Source: Ulvibacter antarcticus
Lineage (GTDB): Bacteria; Bacteroidota; Bacteroidia; Flavobacteriales; Flavobacteriaceae
Length of the DNA: 64,000 nt
Direction: 5' to 3'
Assembly (NCBI RefSeq): GCF_003688405.1
Contig: NZ_REFC01000012.1
Span: forward strand, 62,001-126,000
Shown here: positions 38,757 through 45,560 of the stretch, piece after piece
Numbering within the stretch: position 1 is the stretch's first letter
Layout of the letters: the number at the start of each line of letters is the position of its first letter
Program-made: the position numbers and the translations under genes
The notes under the pieces: model-generated
The model's input: only the letters and a program-made list of their open reading frames with translations
What the model was told of the DNA's origin: nothing
Database searches by the model: none

Positions 38757-38973
38757 AAAAACAAAAAATCCCTACCATAAGGTAAGGATTCGATGTGATC
38801 GCACCTGCCCCGAAGCATCGGGGGAGCCTAAGACCGCAAAAGGGTAAAAACAAAAAATCCCTACCATAAGGTAAGGATTCGATGTGATCGCACCAGCCCC
38901 GAAGCATCGGGGGAGCTTAAGACCGCAAAAGGGTAAAAACAAAAAATCCCTACCATAAGGTAAGGATTCGATG
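38757..38973 (-). repeat. 89-bp tandem repeats made of tRNA-Arg 3' end, terminator and hairpin
   Basis: Two full units (starting 38757 and 38846) and a third that runs into the intact tRNA-Arg. The period is exactly 89 bp and units 1 and 2 differ at only 2 positions. Read on the minus strand, each unit has the tRNA-Arg acceptor end (GGTGCGATCACATC), the terminator, a T-rich linker, a short piece like the tRNA variable loop (GCGGTC), then a CCCCGA-loop-TCGGGG hairpin where the T-loop should be (38808-38823 and 38897-38912). No D-arm or anticodon arm is present, so the units cannot be tRNAs. Confidence 0.9.
38941..38968 (-). terminator. Terminator of the tRNA operon (first of three copies in transcription order)
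   Basis: Minus-strand stem AATCCTTACC / GGTAGGGATT (one G-T pair) with a TTAT loop and a T-run, six bases after the tRNA-Arg end. Identical copies follow in the two repeat units (about 38763-38790 and 38852-38879). Confidence 0.88.
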
Positions 38974-39047
<74 letters not shown>

Positions 39048-39062
39048 GGATAATTTGTTATT

Positions 39063-39110
39063 TGTCGGGGTGGCAGTCCCGAGTATTCGGGAGAACTTGC
39101 AACCTCCATT
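39063..39110 (-). repeat. Partial copy of tRNA-Pro 3' end with hairpin in the T-loop
   Basis: The bases TGTCGGGGTGGCAG at 39063-39076 repeat the 3' end of tRNA-Pro (39131-39144). Where the true gene continues with its T-loop, this copy has a 24-nt element with the hairpin TCCCGA-GTAT-TCGGGA (39077-39092) and then resumes with TTGCAACCTCC, close to the tRNA's TGCGACCTCC. The copy lies directly downstream of tRNA-Pro in transcription order and has no D-arm or anticodon. Confidence 0.85.
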
Positions 39111-39132
39111 AATAGGGAATACCTATTATATT

Positions 39133-39207
39133 GTCGGGGTGGCAGGATTCGAACCTGCGACCTCCTGCTCCCAAAGCAGGCGCGATGACCGGGCTACGCT
39201 ACACCCC
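39133..39207 (-). tRNA. tRNA-Pro (anticodon UGG)
   Basis: 75 nt. Acceptor CGGGGTG/CACCCCG; anticodon arm CCTGCTTTGGGAGCAGG with TGG; T-arm GCAGGTTCGAATCCTGC; discriminator A; no encoded CCA. Middle gene of the cluster. Confidence 0.97.
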
Positions 39208-39307
39208 GAGTGGTGTAATATTCAATTTTTCAATCACCATTTTTGACGACTTAATAGTATAAAGACTAAAAATAGTGTGTTTGCAATGTTTTGTAAAAGT
39301 ACTATTG

Positions 39308-39392
39308 CGGAGAGTGTGGGATTCGAACCCACGCGACAGTTACCCGTCGACAGTTTAGCAAACTGCTCCATTAACCACTCTGGCAACTCTCC
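39308..39392 (-). tRNA. tRNA-Ser (anticodon GCU)
   Basis: 85 nt with a long variable arm (GTCGACGGGTAACTGTCGC region). Acceptor GGAGAGT/ACTCTCC, anticodon loop TTGCTAA with GCT, T-arm GTGGGTTCGAATCCCAC, discriminator G. First gene of the cluster. It shows no partial copy of itself. Confidence 0.97.
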
Positions 39393-39450
39393 AATAAGTC
39401 ATGAACTTCCCGCTTAATCTGCGGTCCAACCATTGCTGGTCAGCGAGGTG

Positions 39451-39482
39451 CAAATGTAACTTTTCAATTCTTATCACGCAAA
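39451..39482 (-). promoter_or_regulatory. Promoter of the tRNA operon
   Basis: On the minus strand TTTG (39482-39479), 20 bases, then TACATTTG (39458-39451). This is the Bacteroidota sigma-factor consensus TTTG/TAnnTTTG with ideal spacing. It lies about 60 bp before tRNA-Ser. Confidence 0.8.
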
Positions 39483-39566
39483 AAAAAATTACCTTTTTTA
39501 AACCTTTCTATATTTACTTCAAAATTAATTAATTACTCACTAAAATCGCTCTATTTTCAACCAACT

Positions 39567-40733
39567 TCACAGTTTTGAACAATATATGACCACTTTTTTA
39601 TTATTATTTATGGTTGTAAAAAACAGGTAATCGTAACCACCGTCTTTAATTTTCCACTTTTCACGGATTGTTGAGACGCTTTCAGGAAAATTTCTTATTG
39701 TGATGTTTGCTTTCTTCGGAAGTGATCCGGATTTCATTTCTTGTTTAGTATAGGGAATACATTTTTCAATTTTGAAACGTCTTCCCGGGAACGATTTAGG
39801 ATTTTCACTTGTATACAAATGCGAGTTAATATGAAGTTTGGTTAATCCGTATGCTTCAGATAATAGATGAAATGCCCCACTTTTCATAATCGCAGCGTTC
39901 GGCTCATATAAATATTGCTGAGGTAGTCCATAATGAGTGTTCCCTTCAGAATTTAACTGAAAAGAAAAAGATTCAGAATTTTCGTTCCCAAGATTAACTG
40001 TAAAAACAGTAGTCGAACTATCTTTTTTGTTCTCAAAGATCCAAAGAAGCTCCTTTACTTCATTATCTAATGCCACGATATGAAGTTGAGAAGGAGCGCC
40101 AAGTTCATCAATTCCGGCAGAAACATCTAACATGGGGGACGTCTTAATCATAAGAGTATCACAGTGATCACGTAGCTTTCCTAAGTTTTCAACAACATTT
40201 GGTTCGCAATCCGTTAAGAAAAAAACTTTCCCTTTACTGTTATGACGGCGCGATGGATCAACATAAATAAAGTTTAGCTTCTCTTCGGAAAATCCTTCCA
40301 TGCCGTCTTCTGACTTGCAAACAATATTATTTCTTTCAAGGACAGAAAAGTTGTGTGCGGCAATTTCTGAAAGTTCCTTGTTGAGTTCGTAATGGATAAC
40401 GGTGTCAAATCTTTCAGAAAAATAGAATGTATCGATACCAAAACCACCGGTAAGATCTGCCATACTATTTCCATTGACTAAGGATGCTTTGTATTTGGCG
40501 GTTGCTTCGGAAGAAGTCTGTTCTAAGTTCAATTTAGGAGGGTAAATAATAGTTGCTTTTTCGAACCAAAAAGGTAGTTTCTTCTCTATCTTTCTTCTAC
40601 TTTCAATCTGCTGTATAAGTTCCTGAACCTTAATTTTCGCAAATGGGCTTCCCGCAAAAGCAAGCTTCGATGTATCAGCTTTGTAATTTATTATAAAGTC
40701 CTGAACTTCTTTATGTAACAATTCATTATTCAA
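39567..40733 (-). CDS. Class I SAM-dependent methyltransferase with THUMP-like domain
   Basis: 388 residues. A methyltransferase core with MADLTGGFGIDTFYFS (SAM-binding glycine loop), an acidic beta-2 end (VIHYELN) and FIYVDPSRR as the motif IV region (DPxRR instead of NPPY). The C-terminal part is the ferredoxin-like/THUMP-like domain seen in Bacteroidota proteins of the PG_1098 family. An RNA base is the likely substrate, but this is not proven. It is the last gene of a minus-strand set, 7 bp after the AI-2E family permease gene. Confidence 0.85.
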   Translation of the reverse strand: MNNELLHKEVQDFIINYKADTSKLAFAGSPFAKIKVQELIQQIESRRKIEKKLPFWFEKATIIYPPKLNLEQTSSEATAKYKASLVNGNSMADLTGGFGIDTFYFSERFDTVIHYELNKELSEIAAHNFSVLERNNIVCKSEDGMEGFSEEKLNFIYVDPSRRHNSKGKVFFLTDCEPNVVENLGKLRDHCDTLMIKTSPMLDVSAGIDELGAPSQLHIVALDNEVKELLWIFENKKDSSTTVFTVNLGNENSESFSFQLNSEGNTHYGLPQQYLYEPNAAIMKSGAFHLLSEAYGLTKLHINSHLYTSENPKSFPGRRFKIEKCIPYTKQEMKSGSLPKKANITIRNFPESVSTIREKWKIKDGGYDYLFFTTINNNKKVVIYCSKL

Positions 40734-40740
40734 AGTAAGA

Positions 40741-41829
40741 CTATAAGTTTTTTGTTAGGCGTTTTACGATTTTATATTCGGCAAAAAACTCTTTAGAGAT
40801 AACTTTAAGGGCTGTGTATGTGGGTACTGCCAGTATCATTCCGGCGATACTAAAAAGATATCCGCCAATAAGAATTACTATAAATATCTCTAATGGATGT
40901 GATCGCACGCTTTTTCCAAATATCACTGGTTGCGTGATAATATTATCAAAAATCTGAGCGATACAATAGCCGATAAAGACATAAGATAATAAAGGTAATA
41001 GTTCCGTAGAAAAATCAGCACCGAGATTGTTTGAAACGACTACCAACATCATAACAACCCATCCCAAAACAGGTCCTAAATAAGGCACTAAATTCAAAAA
41101 CGCACAGATCATAGCGATAGCCAGTGGGTTTTCTATGCCGAAAATAACAAGGATCACTGTATAAAATACAGTGAGTATTAAAATCTGAAGTATTAGCCCT
41201 ACGAAATATCGGGATAATAGTTCTTTGATTTTCGACAAGACCCGCTCGAATCTTTCTTCTCTCCCCGGATCTACAAAGACTACAACGGTTTTTGTAAATA
41301 ACCGATCATCTTTCAGCAGAAAGAAGGAAATAAACAAAACTGATCCCAAACCAATAGCAAACGAACCTATATTCTGAAAAAAGATATCGATAAAACTAGG
41401 TATAATTTCGAGACTAAAGTTTTGTACAAACTCCGTTCTTTTAATTGCTTCGACAATATTAATCTGTTCGACACCCAGATAGTCACTTGCTTGAATATTT
41501 AGTTCGTTAAGATCCGTCTTCACAAGATCGAAATCGATCTCAGAAATATTTTTACTCTGTTTAACGATTATGGGAATGAAAATAGAAAGCAATAAAATAA
41601 AAGAAGCAATCACCATTAATAGGGTAGTAACGGACGCTAAAGTATTTGAAAACTTGATTCGTCTCTTTAAAAAATTGACTATTGGTCTTCCAATTAATGA
41701 AATAACCGCAGCAATTCCTATATAAAGTATTAATGCTTGTATTTTAAATACAAACCATAATAAAAGTAAAATTCCGGTGATAACCGCAATTGCTTTTAAA
41801 ATTCCAACCGTAATATTCTTTGCATCCAT
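40741..41829 (-). CDS. AI-2E family transporter (PerM-like permease)
   Basis: 362 residues with about eight hydrophobic helices: two to three at the N-terminus, a charged soluble stretch (~85-150), then the rest. The family motif region FLNLVPYLGPVLGWV and the late IFVVILIGGYLFSIAGMILAVP are clear. Members move varied small molecules or ions; the AI-2 name comes from one member (TqsA) and should not be taken as function. It sits between RNA methyltransferase genes. Confidence 0.9.
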   Translation of the reverse strand: MDAKNITVGILKAIAVITGILLLLWFVFKIQALILYIGIAAVISLIGRPIVNFLKRRIKFSNTLASVTTLLMVIASFILLLSIFIPIIVKQSKNISEIDFDLVKTDLNELNIQASDYLGVEQINIVEAIKRTEFVQNFSLEIIPSFIDIFFQNIGSFAIGLGSVLFISFFLLKDDRLFTKTVVVFVDPGREERFERVLSKIKELLSRYFVGLILQILILTVFYTVILVIFGIENPLAIAMICAFLNLVPYLGPVLGWVVMMLVVVSNNLGADFSTELLPLLSYVFIGYCIAQIFDNIITQPVIFGKSVRSHPLEIFIVILIGGYLFSIAGMILAVPTYTALKVISKEFFAEYKIVKRLTKNL

Positions 41830-41863
41830 GAAGTAAATATAGTATAAACAATTTCTAAATGTA

Positions 41864-42364
41864 TCAAAGTTTTGTTAATGCAAATAACGCAATTGCCGTT
41901 GCTTGAATTACGTTCATACTGCTGTTTTCTCCAAACATTTCAATATGAATATTTTGAGACAACTGTTGTAAAACCGCTTCGGAAATGCCATCTCCTTCGT
42001 TACCGATAAAGAGCGCTACTTTATCGTGACCCAGATGATAAGTCCGTAAAGGCTTACTATTGGCGGTGATTTCGAGTCCGATTAGGTAATATTCTCTTTG
42101 CTGTAAGCTTTCAATAGTAGCGCCTATAGAATCACTTTTAGAATAGAGAAAATTTTGATGTGTATTTCTGGAAGTTTTGTGTAATCTTCGAGAATTGAAA
42201 TTGACAGCAGTATTGCAGAAAATAATTTCTTTAACTCCCATGGCATCGCATATCCTAAATAAAGCGCCAACGTTTGAAGGGCTCTCTAGGCCATCACAAA
42301 CAACGATAATTTCAGATTTTTTCTTTTGAAACGTAGTTTGCTTATGAGAAAGTTGAATGGACAT
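41864..42364 (-). CDS. TrmH/SpoU family RNA 2'-O-methyltransferase
   Basis: 166 residues, a single SPOUT domain without an N-terminal extension. Motif 1 region CDGLESPSNVGALFRICDAMG, motif 2 VALFIGNEGDGISEAVL and motif 3 EMFGENSSMNVIQATAIALF are all intact. It methylates a ribose in tRNA or rRNA using SAM in the trefoil-knot site. The start overlaps the DUF4159 stop by one base, so the pair is co-translated. Confidence 0.9.
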   Translation of the reverse strand: MSIQLSHKQTTFQKKKSEIIVVCDGLESPSNVGALFRICDAMGVKEIIFCNTAVNFNSRRLHKTSRNTHQNFLYSKSDSIGATIESLQQREYYLIGLEITANSKPLRTYHLGHDKVALFIGNEGDGISEAVLQQLSQNIHIEMFGENSSMNVIQATAIALFALTKL

Positions 42365-43008
42365 TAGTTTTCGAAGACGTACTTAATAATATTTGCACCC
42401 ATTCGCAATGCTTTTAGTCTTACTTCTTGTGGGTCATTATGTACTTCAGAATTTTCCCAGCCGTCGCCAAGATCGCTTTGATAGGTGTAGAGTAGAAGGA
42501 GTCTTCCTTCATCAAAGAGACCAAATGCCTGTGGTCGCATATTATCGTGCTCATGAATTTTAGGTAATCCTTCTGGAAAATCGAATTCATAATTAAAAAG
42601 CGGGTGATCAATTGGAATCTCTTTTAATTCTTTATCGGGAAATATTTTAACGAGTTCCTTCCGAAGATATTGGTCCATCCCATAATTGTCATCAATATGT
42701 AAAAATCCACCACTTAAGAGGTATGATCTTAAATTTTGCGCTTCTTCCGAAGTAAAAAAAACATTCCCATGACCAGTCATGTGAACAAAAGGATGATCGA
42801 ATAAATCGACACTGGATGGTGTTACTGTTTGGGGAGTAGGAGAAATACTAGTTTGAATTCTGTCATTACAGAATTGAATCAGATTTTTAAGGGAAGTAGG
42901 GTTGCTATACCAATCACCGCCGCCACCATATTGCAGCAATGCGATTTCCTGTGCAGATATACTGTTCAATGGAAGAGCAAGCAATAAAATTAATATTTTC
43001 AAACGCAT
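42364..43008 (-). CDS. DUF4159 domain-containing secreted protein
   Basis: Start placed at the ATG at 43008 (MRLKILILLLALPLNSISAQ), a clean signal peptide; three codons upstream there is another ATG. The mature ~195 residues are DUF4159: LLQYGGGGDWYSNP, HPFVHMTGHGNVFFTSEEA, LRSYLLSGGFLHIDDNYG. The fold is expected to be class-I glutamine-amidotransferase-like, but no catalytic cysteine is visible. DUF4159 proteins are frequently near MoxR/CoxE genes, which are absent here. It is the first gene of the set followed by TrmH, the permease and the THUMP-like methyltransferase. Confidence 0.88.
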   Translation of the reverse strand: MRLKILILLLALPLNSISAQEIALLQYGGGGDWYSNPTSLKNLIQFCNDRIQTSISPTPQTVTPSSVDLFDHPFVHMTGHGNVFFTSEEAQNLRSYLLSGGFLHIDDNYGMDQYLRKELVKIFPDKELKEIPIDHPLFNYEFDFPEGLPKIHEHDNMRPQAFGLFDEGRLLLLYTYQSDLGDGWENSEVHNDPQEVRLKALRMGANIIKYVFEN

Positions 43009-43050
43009 AGCATCCAAAAATACGAAGAGGAAAAGGATTAGTAAAGGTAT

Positions 43051-43263
43051 TTATGAAGATATTTTATTGAACATATCTTTATTCATTTCATCCATAAAAA
43101 GCATCCATTCTGCTGTAAATAAGGTAGAAGAATTTTTCTTTTTGAGTTTTGTCTTTTTTAATTGACTTTCGACTCTGGCATTGAAGACTACAATTGGCTT
43201 TCTTTCCGAAGGCCCTTTAGAGATAACTGCAGGCTCTAAAACCTGTTTAAGTAAAATTGACAT
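43051..43263 (-). CDS. Small hypothetical protein, 70 residues
   Basis: Basic N-terminal half (RVESQLKKTKLKKKNS) and an acidic end (EWMLFMDEMNKDM). It has its own upstream -7-like element, no signal peptide and no family I recognise. It lies 42 bp before the DUF4159 gene on the same strand. It could be a genuine small gene or a chance ORF; the clear upstream element and the lack of any overlap favour a gene. Confidence 0.5.
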   Translation of the reverse strand: MSILLKQVLEPAVISKGPSERKPIVVFNARVESQLKKTKLKKKNSSTLFTAEWMLFMDEMNKDMFNKISS

Positions 43264-43310
43264 TAATTTGGGGGTTTTAATTTTGGCAATTTAGGTTTGT
43301 AATATGTGTA

Positions 43311-43318
43311 CAAAAGTA
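43311..43318 (-). promoter_or_regulatory. Candidate -7 element for the 70-residue gene
   Basis: TACTTTTG on the minus strand matches TAnnTTTG exactly, 48 bp before the start at 43263. A TTG at the right -33 distance is not evident. Confidence 0.45.
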
Positions 43319-43402
43319 ATAAAAAAAAGTCCGAATTGTAGGAATTATTATAAATTTTTACTAAATTTTAACGTTTAAGTGTTAAAATTTTACGTTAAAG
43401 CG

Positions 43403-44113
43403 CTATTTATTTAACATAAAATAAACACTATGACAAGCTACAATCGCGGCGGTTTCGGTGCGTAGTCTACTGTTTCCAAGGCTAACTGGTTTAAAACCAT
43501 TAGTTATAGCTTGTTCTATTTCATTTTCTGAAAAATCACCCTCCGGCCCAATTAGTATCAATATTGAAGTAGCATCTGTCACCAATTCCTTTAGGTTTTT
43601 CTTTTCTGAGGGCTCACAATGAGCAATTAATTTTGTCGTTTCCAAATGCTGAAGCTCCATAAATTCTTTGAAACTCACGGCTTGGTGTAATATTGGCATA
43701 TATGCTTTTAAAGATTGCTTTGCCGCACTCTGAATGATTCTTTCGTATCGATCGGTCTTAATAAACTTTCGTTCGCTATGTTCACAAATTATTGGGGTTA
43801 TTTCGGTAATCCCTATTTCGGTGACCTTTTCCAAAAACCATTCGTAACGATCATTAAGTTTAGTAGGAGCGACTGCCAAATGCAGTGAATAGGGGAGTTG
43901 ACTTTGTTTTTCTGAGTTTAGAATCCGGGCGATGCATTGCTTAGGATTCGCGCTCTCAAGGATCGCTTCATAAAAAAAGCCCTTACCATCGGTTAGATGT
44001 AAAACGTCTCCTTCATTTTTTCTCAAGACCTTTCCAATATGTCTGCTTTCTTCTTTGTTGAAGATGATTTCTTTGGAGCCTTCAGAAATATTTGGGTTAT
44101 AAAATAGATTCAA
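43403..44113 (-). CDS. rsmE: 16S rRNA (uracil(1498)-N3)-methyltransferase RsmE
   Basis: 236 residues. N-terminal PUA-like domain (ESRHIGKVLRKNEGDVLHLTDGKG) and a SPOUT domain with ILILIGPEGDFSENEIE and VSLGNSRLRTETAAI, the RsmE signature. It methylates U1498 of 16S rRNA. It follows the TfoX-like and tsaD genes, so tsaD-tfoX-rsmE read as one unit. Confidence 0.96.
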   Translation of the reverse strand: MNLFYNPNISEGSKEIIFNKEESRHIGKVLRKNEGDVLHLTDGKGFFYEAILESANPKQCIARILNSEKQSQLPYSLHLAVAPTKLNDRYEWFLEKVTEIGITEITPIICEHSERKFIKTDRYERIIQSAAKQSLKAYMPILHQAVSFKEFMELQHLETTKLIAHCEPSEKKNLKELVTDATSILILIGPEGDFSENEIEQAITNGFKPVSLGNSRLRTETAAIVACHSVYFMLNK

Positions 44114-44142
44114 AATTAGTTTGGTTTTAAATTTCAGTTAAA

Positions 44143-44475
44143 TCAAGAGCTTTTTAGAATAGCATGTTCAATACCCAATTCGACCCACTGTTGTAATTTT
44201 TCCTCCGTATCAAATCCTTTTTCAGAAACAAAAATAAACTCTTTCATCGGTTTACCAGTAAAGTCCATTGGTAGAACTTCGGGATTATTAAGTGCCCTTT
44301 CCATTTTTTCAGAAACCACTCTAACCATTAGCCTCTCCTTAGTTTCTCCCACAGACATTTTACCTTTATATAAAAAACAAGTGCCACCAAACATGCGTTT
44401 TTCAATTATCTCTGCTTCCCATGGTTTTATTGCAATTCGTATCCTTCTTAGAATATCTTCGGAATAATTACTCAT
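44143..44475 (-). CDS. TfoX/Sxy N-terminal domain protein
   Basis: 110 residues, a stand-alone TfoX_N domain (KRMFGGTCFLYKGKMSVG, LMVRVVSE, KPMKEFIFV). In Haemophilus and Vibrio full-length TfoX/Sxy switches on natural competence with CRP, but single-domain homologues are spread widely in bacteria without that role. It lies between tsaD (10 bp upstream) and rsmE (29 bp downstream). A link with the octamer noted in the findings would be speculation. Confidence 0.88.
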   Translation of the reverse strand: MSNYSEDILRRIRIAIKPWEAEIIEKRMFGGTCFLYKGKMSVGETKERLMVRVVSEKMERALNNPEVLPMDFTGKPMKEFIFVSEKGFDTEEKLQQWVELGIEHAILKSS

Positions 44476-44485
44476 AGCGATTAGT

Positions 44486-45508
44486 TTAAAATTTCATTCT
44501 TGCTTTTGCAACAACATCAAAGCTCGCAAAATCTCCGGACTTGTATTTTAATTCCCCCACCATAGCAATCATCGCAGCGTTATCTGTACAAAACGCAAAA
44601 TCGGGTATATGTGTTTTCCAACCGTATTTTTTTTCTGCTTCTTTTAAAGCTTGCCTAATTCCACTATTAGCTGAAACTCCACCACCAATTGCAATTTCCT
44701 TTATACCTGTATGTTTTACGGCGTTTTTAAGCTTGTCCATCAAATAATCAACTATGGTAAACTGAATGCTTGCGCAAATGTCCTTCATATTCTTCGCAAT
44801 AAAATCAGGATCGTTCTTTACCTCTCTTTGAATAAAATAAAGGACTGCCGTTTTTAATCCGCTAAAACTGAAGTCCATTGGATTCACTCTAGGCTTTGTA
44901 AATTTAAAAGCTTTCTTATTCCCCTGCTGAGCATATTTATCCAATAATGGGCCTCCAGGATAGGGTAGACCTAATATCTTTGCGCTTTTATCGAAGGCTT
45001 CACCTACAGCATCGTCTATTGTCTGTCCCAGAATTTCCATATTGAAATAGTCAGTTACTTTTACAATCTGCGTGTGACCACCACTTATCGTCAATGCTAA
45101 AAATGGAAAGCTAGGCATTGTTTGACCTTCAATTTTGATAAAATGAGCTAAAATATGCGCTTGCATATGATTTACATCTATAAGCGGAATGCCTAAACCG
45201 AAGGCAAAAGACTTTGAAAATGAGGTGCCTACCAATAAAGATCCCATGAGTCCTGGACCCCTTGTAAAAGCTATGGCTTTTAACTGTTTTTTATCGATAT
45301 TTGCTATGCGAAGAGCCTGATGGACCACAGGAACAATATTTTGCTGATGGGCACGGGATGCCAACTCAGGGACAACACCACCGTATTCCTCGTGTATTTT
45401 TTGAGTGGCGACAACATTAGATAATACTGTACCGTTGTTTATTACAGCAGCCGCAGTATCATCGCAAGATGATTCGATACCTAAAATAAAGCAGTTTTTG
45501 TCTTTCAC
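44486..45508 (-). CDS. tsaD: tRNA N6-adenosine threonylcarbamoyltransferase TsaD
   Basis: 340 residues. ASKHA-fold protein with GIESSCDDTAAAV at the start, the metal-binding HMQAH, TISGGHTQIVKV, the later GGGVSANSGIR and a last conserved CTDNAAMIA. It transfers the threonylcarbamoyl group to A37 of ANN-reading tRNAs, such as the Arg-UCU and Ser-GCU tRNAs in this window. It is divergent from tamB, with about 50-100 bp between them. Confidence 0.97.
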   Translation of the reverse strand: MKDKNCFILGIESSCDDTAAAVINNGTVLSNVVATQKIHEEYGGVVPELASRAHQQNIVPVVHQALRIANIDKKQLKAIAFTRGPGLMGSLLVGTSFSKSFAFGLGIPLIDVNHMQAHILAHFIKIEGQTMPSFPFLALTISGGHTQIVKVTDYFNMEILGQTIDDAVGEAFDKSAKILGLPYPGGPLLDKYAQQGNKKAFKFTKPRVNPMDFSFSGLKTAVLYFIQREVKNDPDFIAKNMKDICASIQFTIVDYLMDKLKNAVKHTGIKEIAIGGGVSANSGIRQALKEAEKKYGWKTHIPDFAFCTDNAAMIAMVGELKYKSGDFASFDVVAKARMKF

Positions 45509-45560
45509 AATTTAAAAAAAGGCATGTTATTTGGGTGTAAAATTAAAACTTTAATAGCGT

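Noticed and set aside
38757-38973. CRISPR array
   Set aside because: Only two full units, repeats contain tRNA and terminator parts, no unique spacers and no cas genes.
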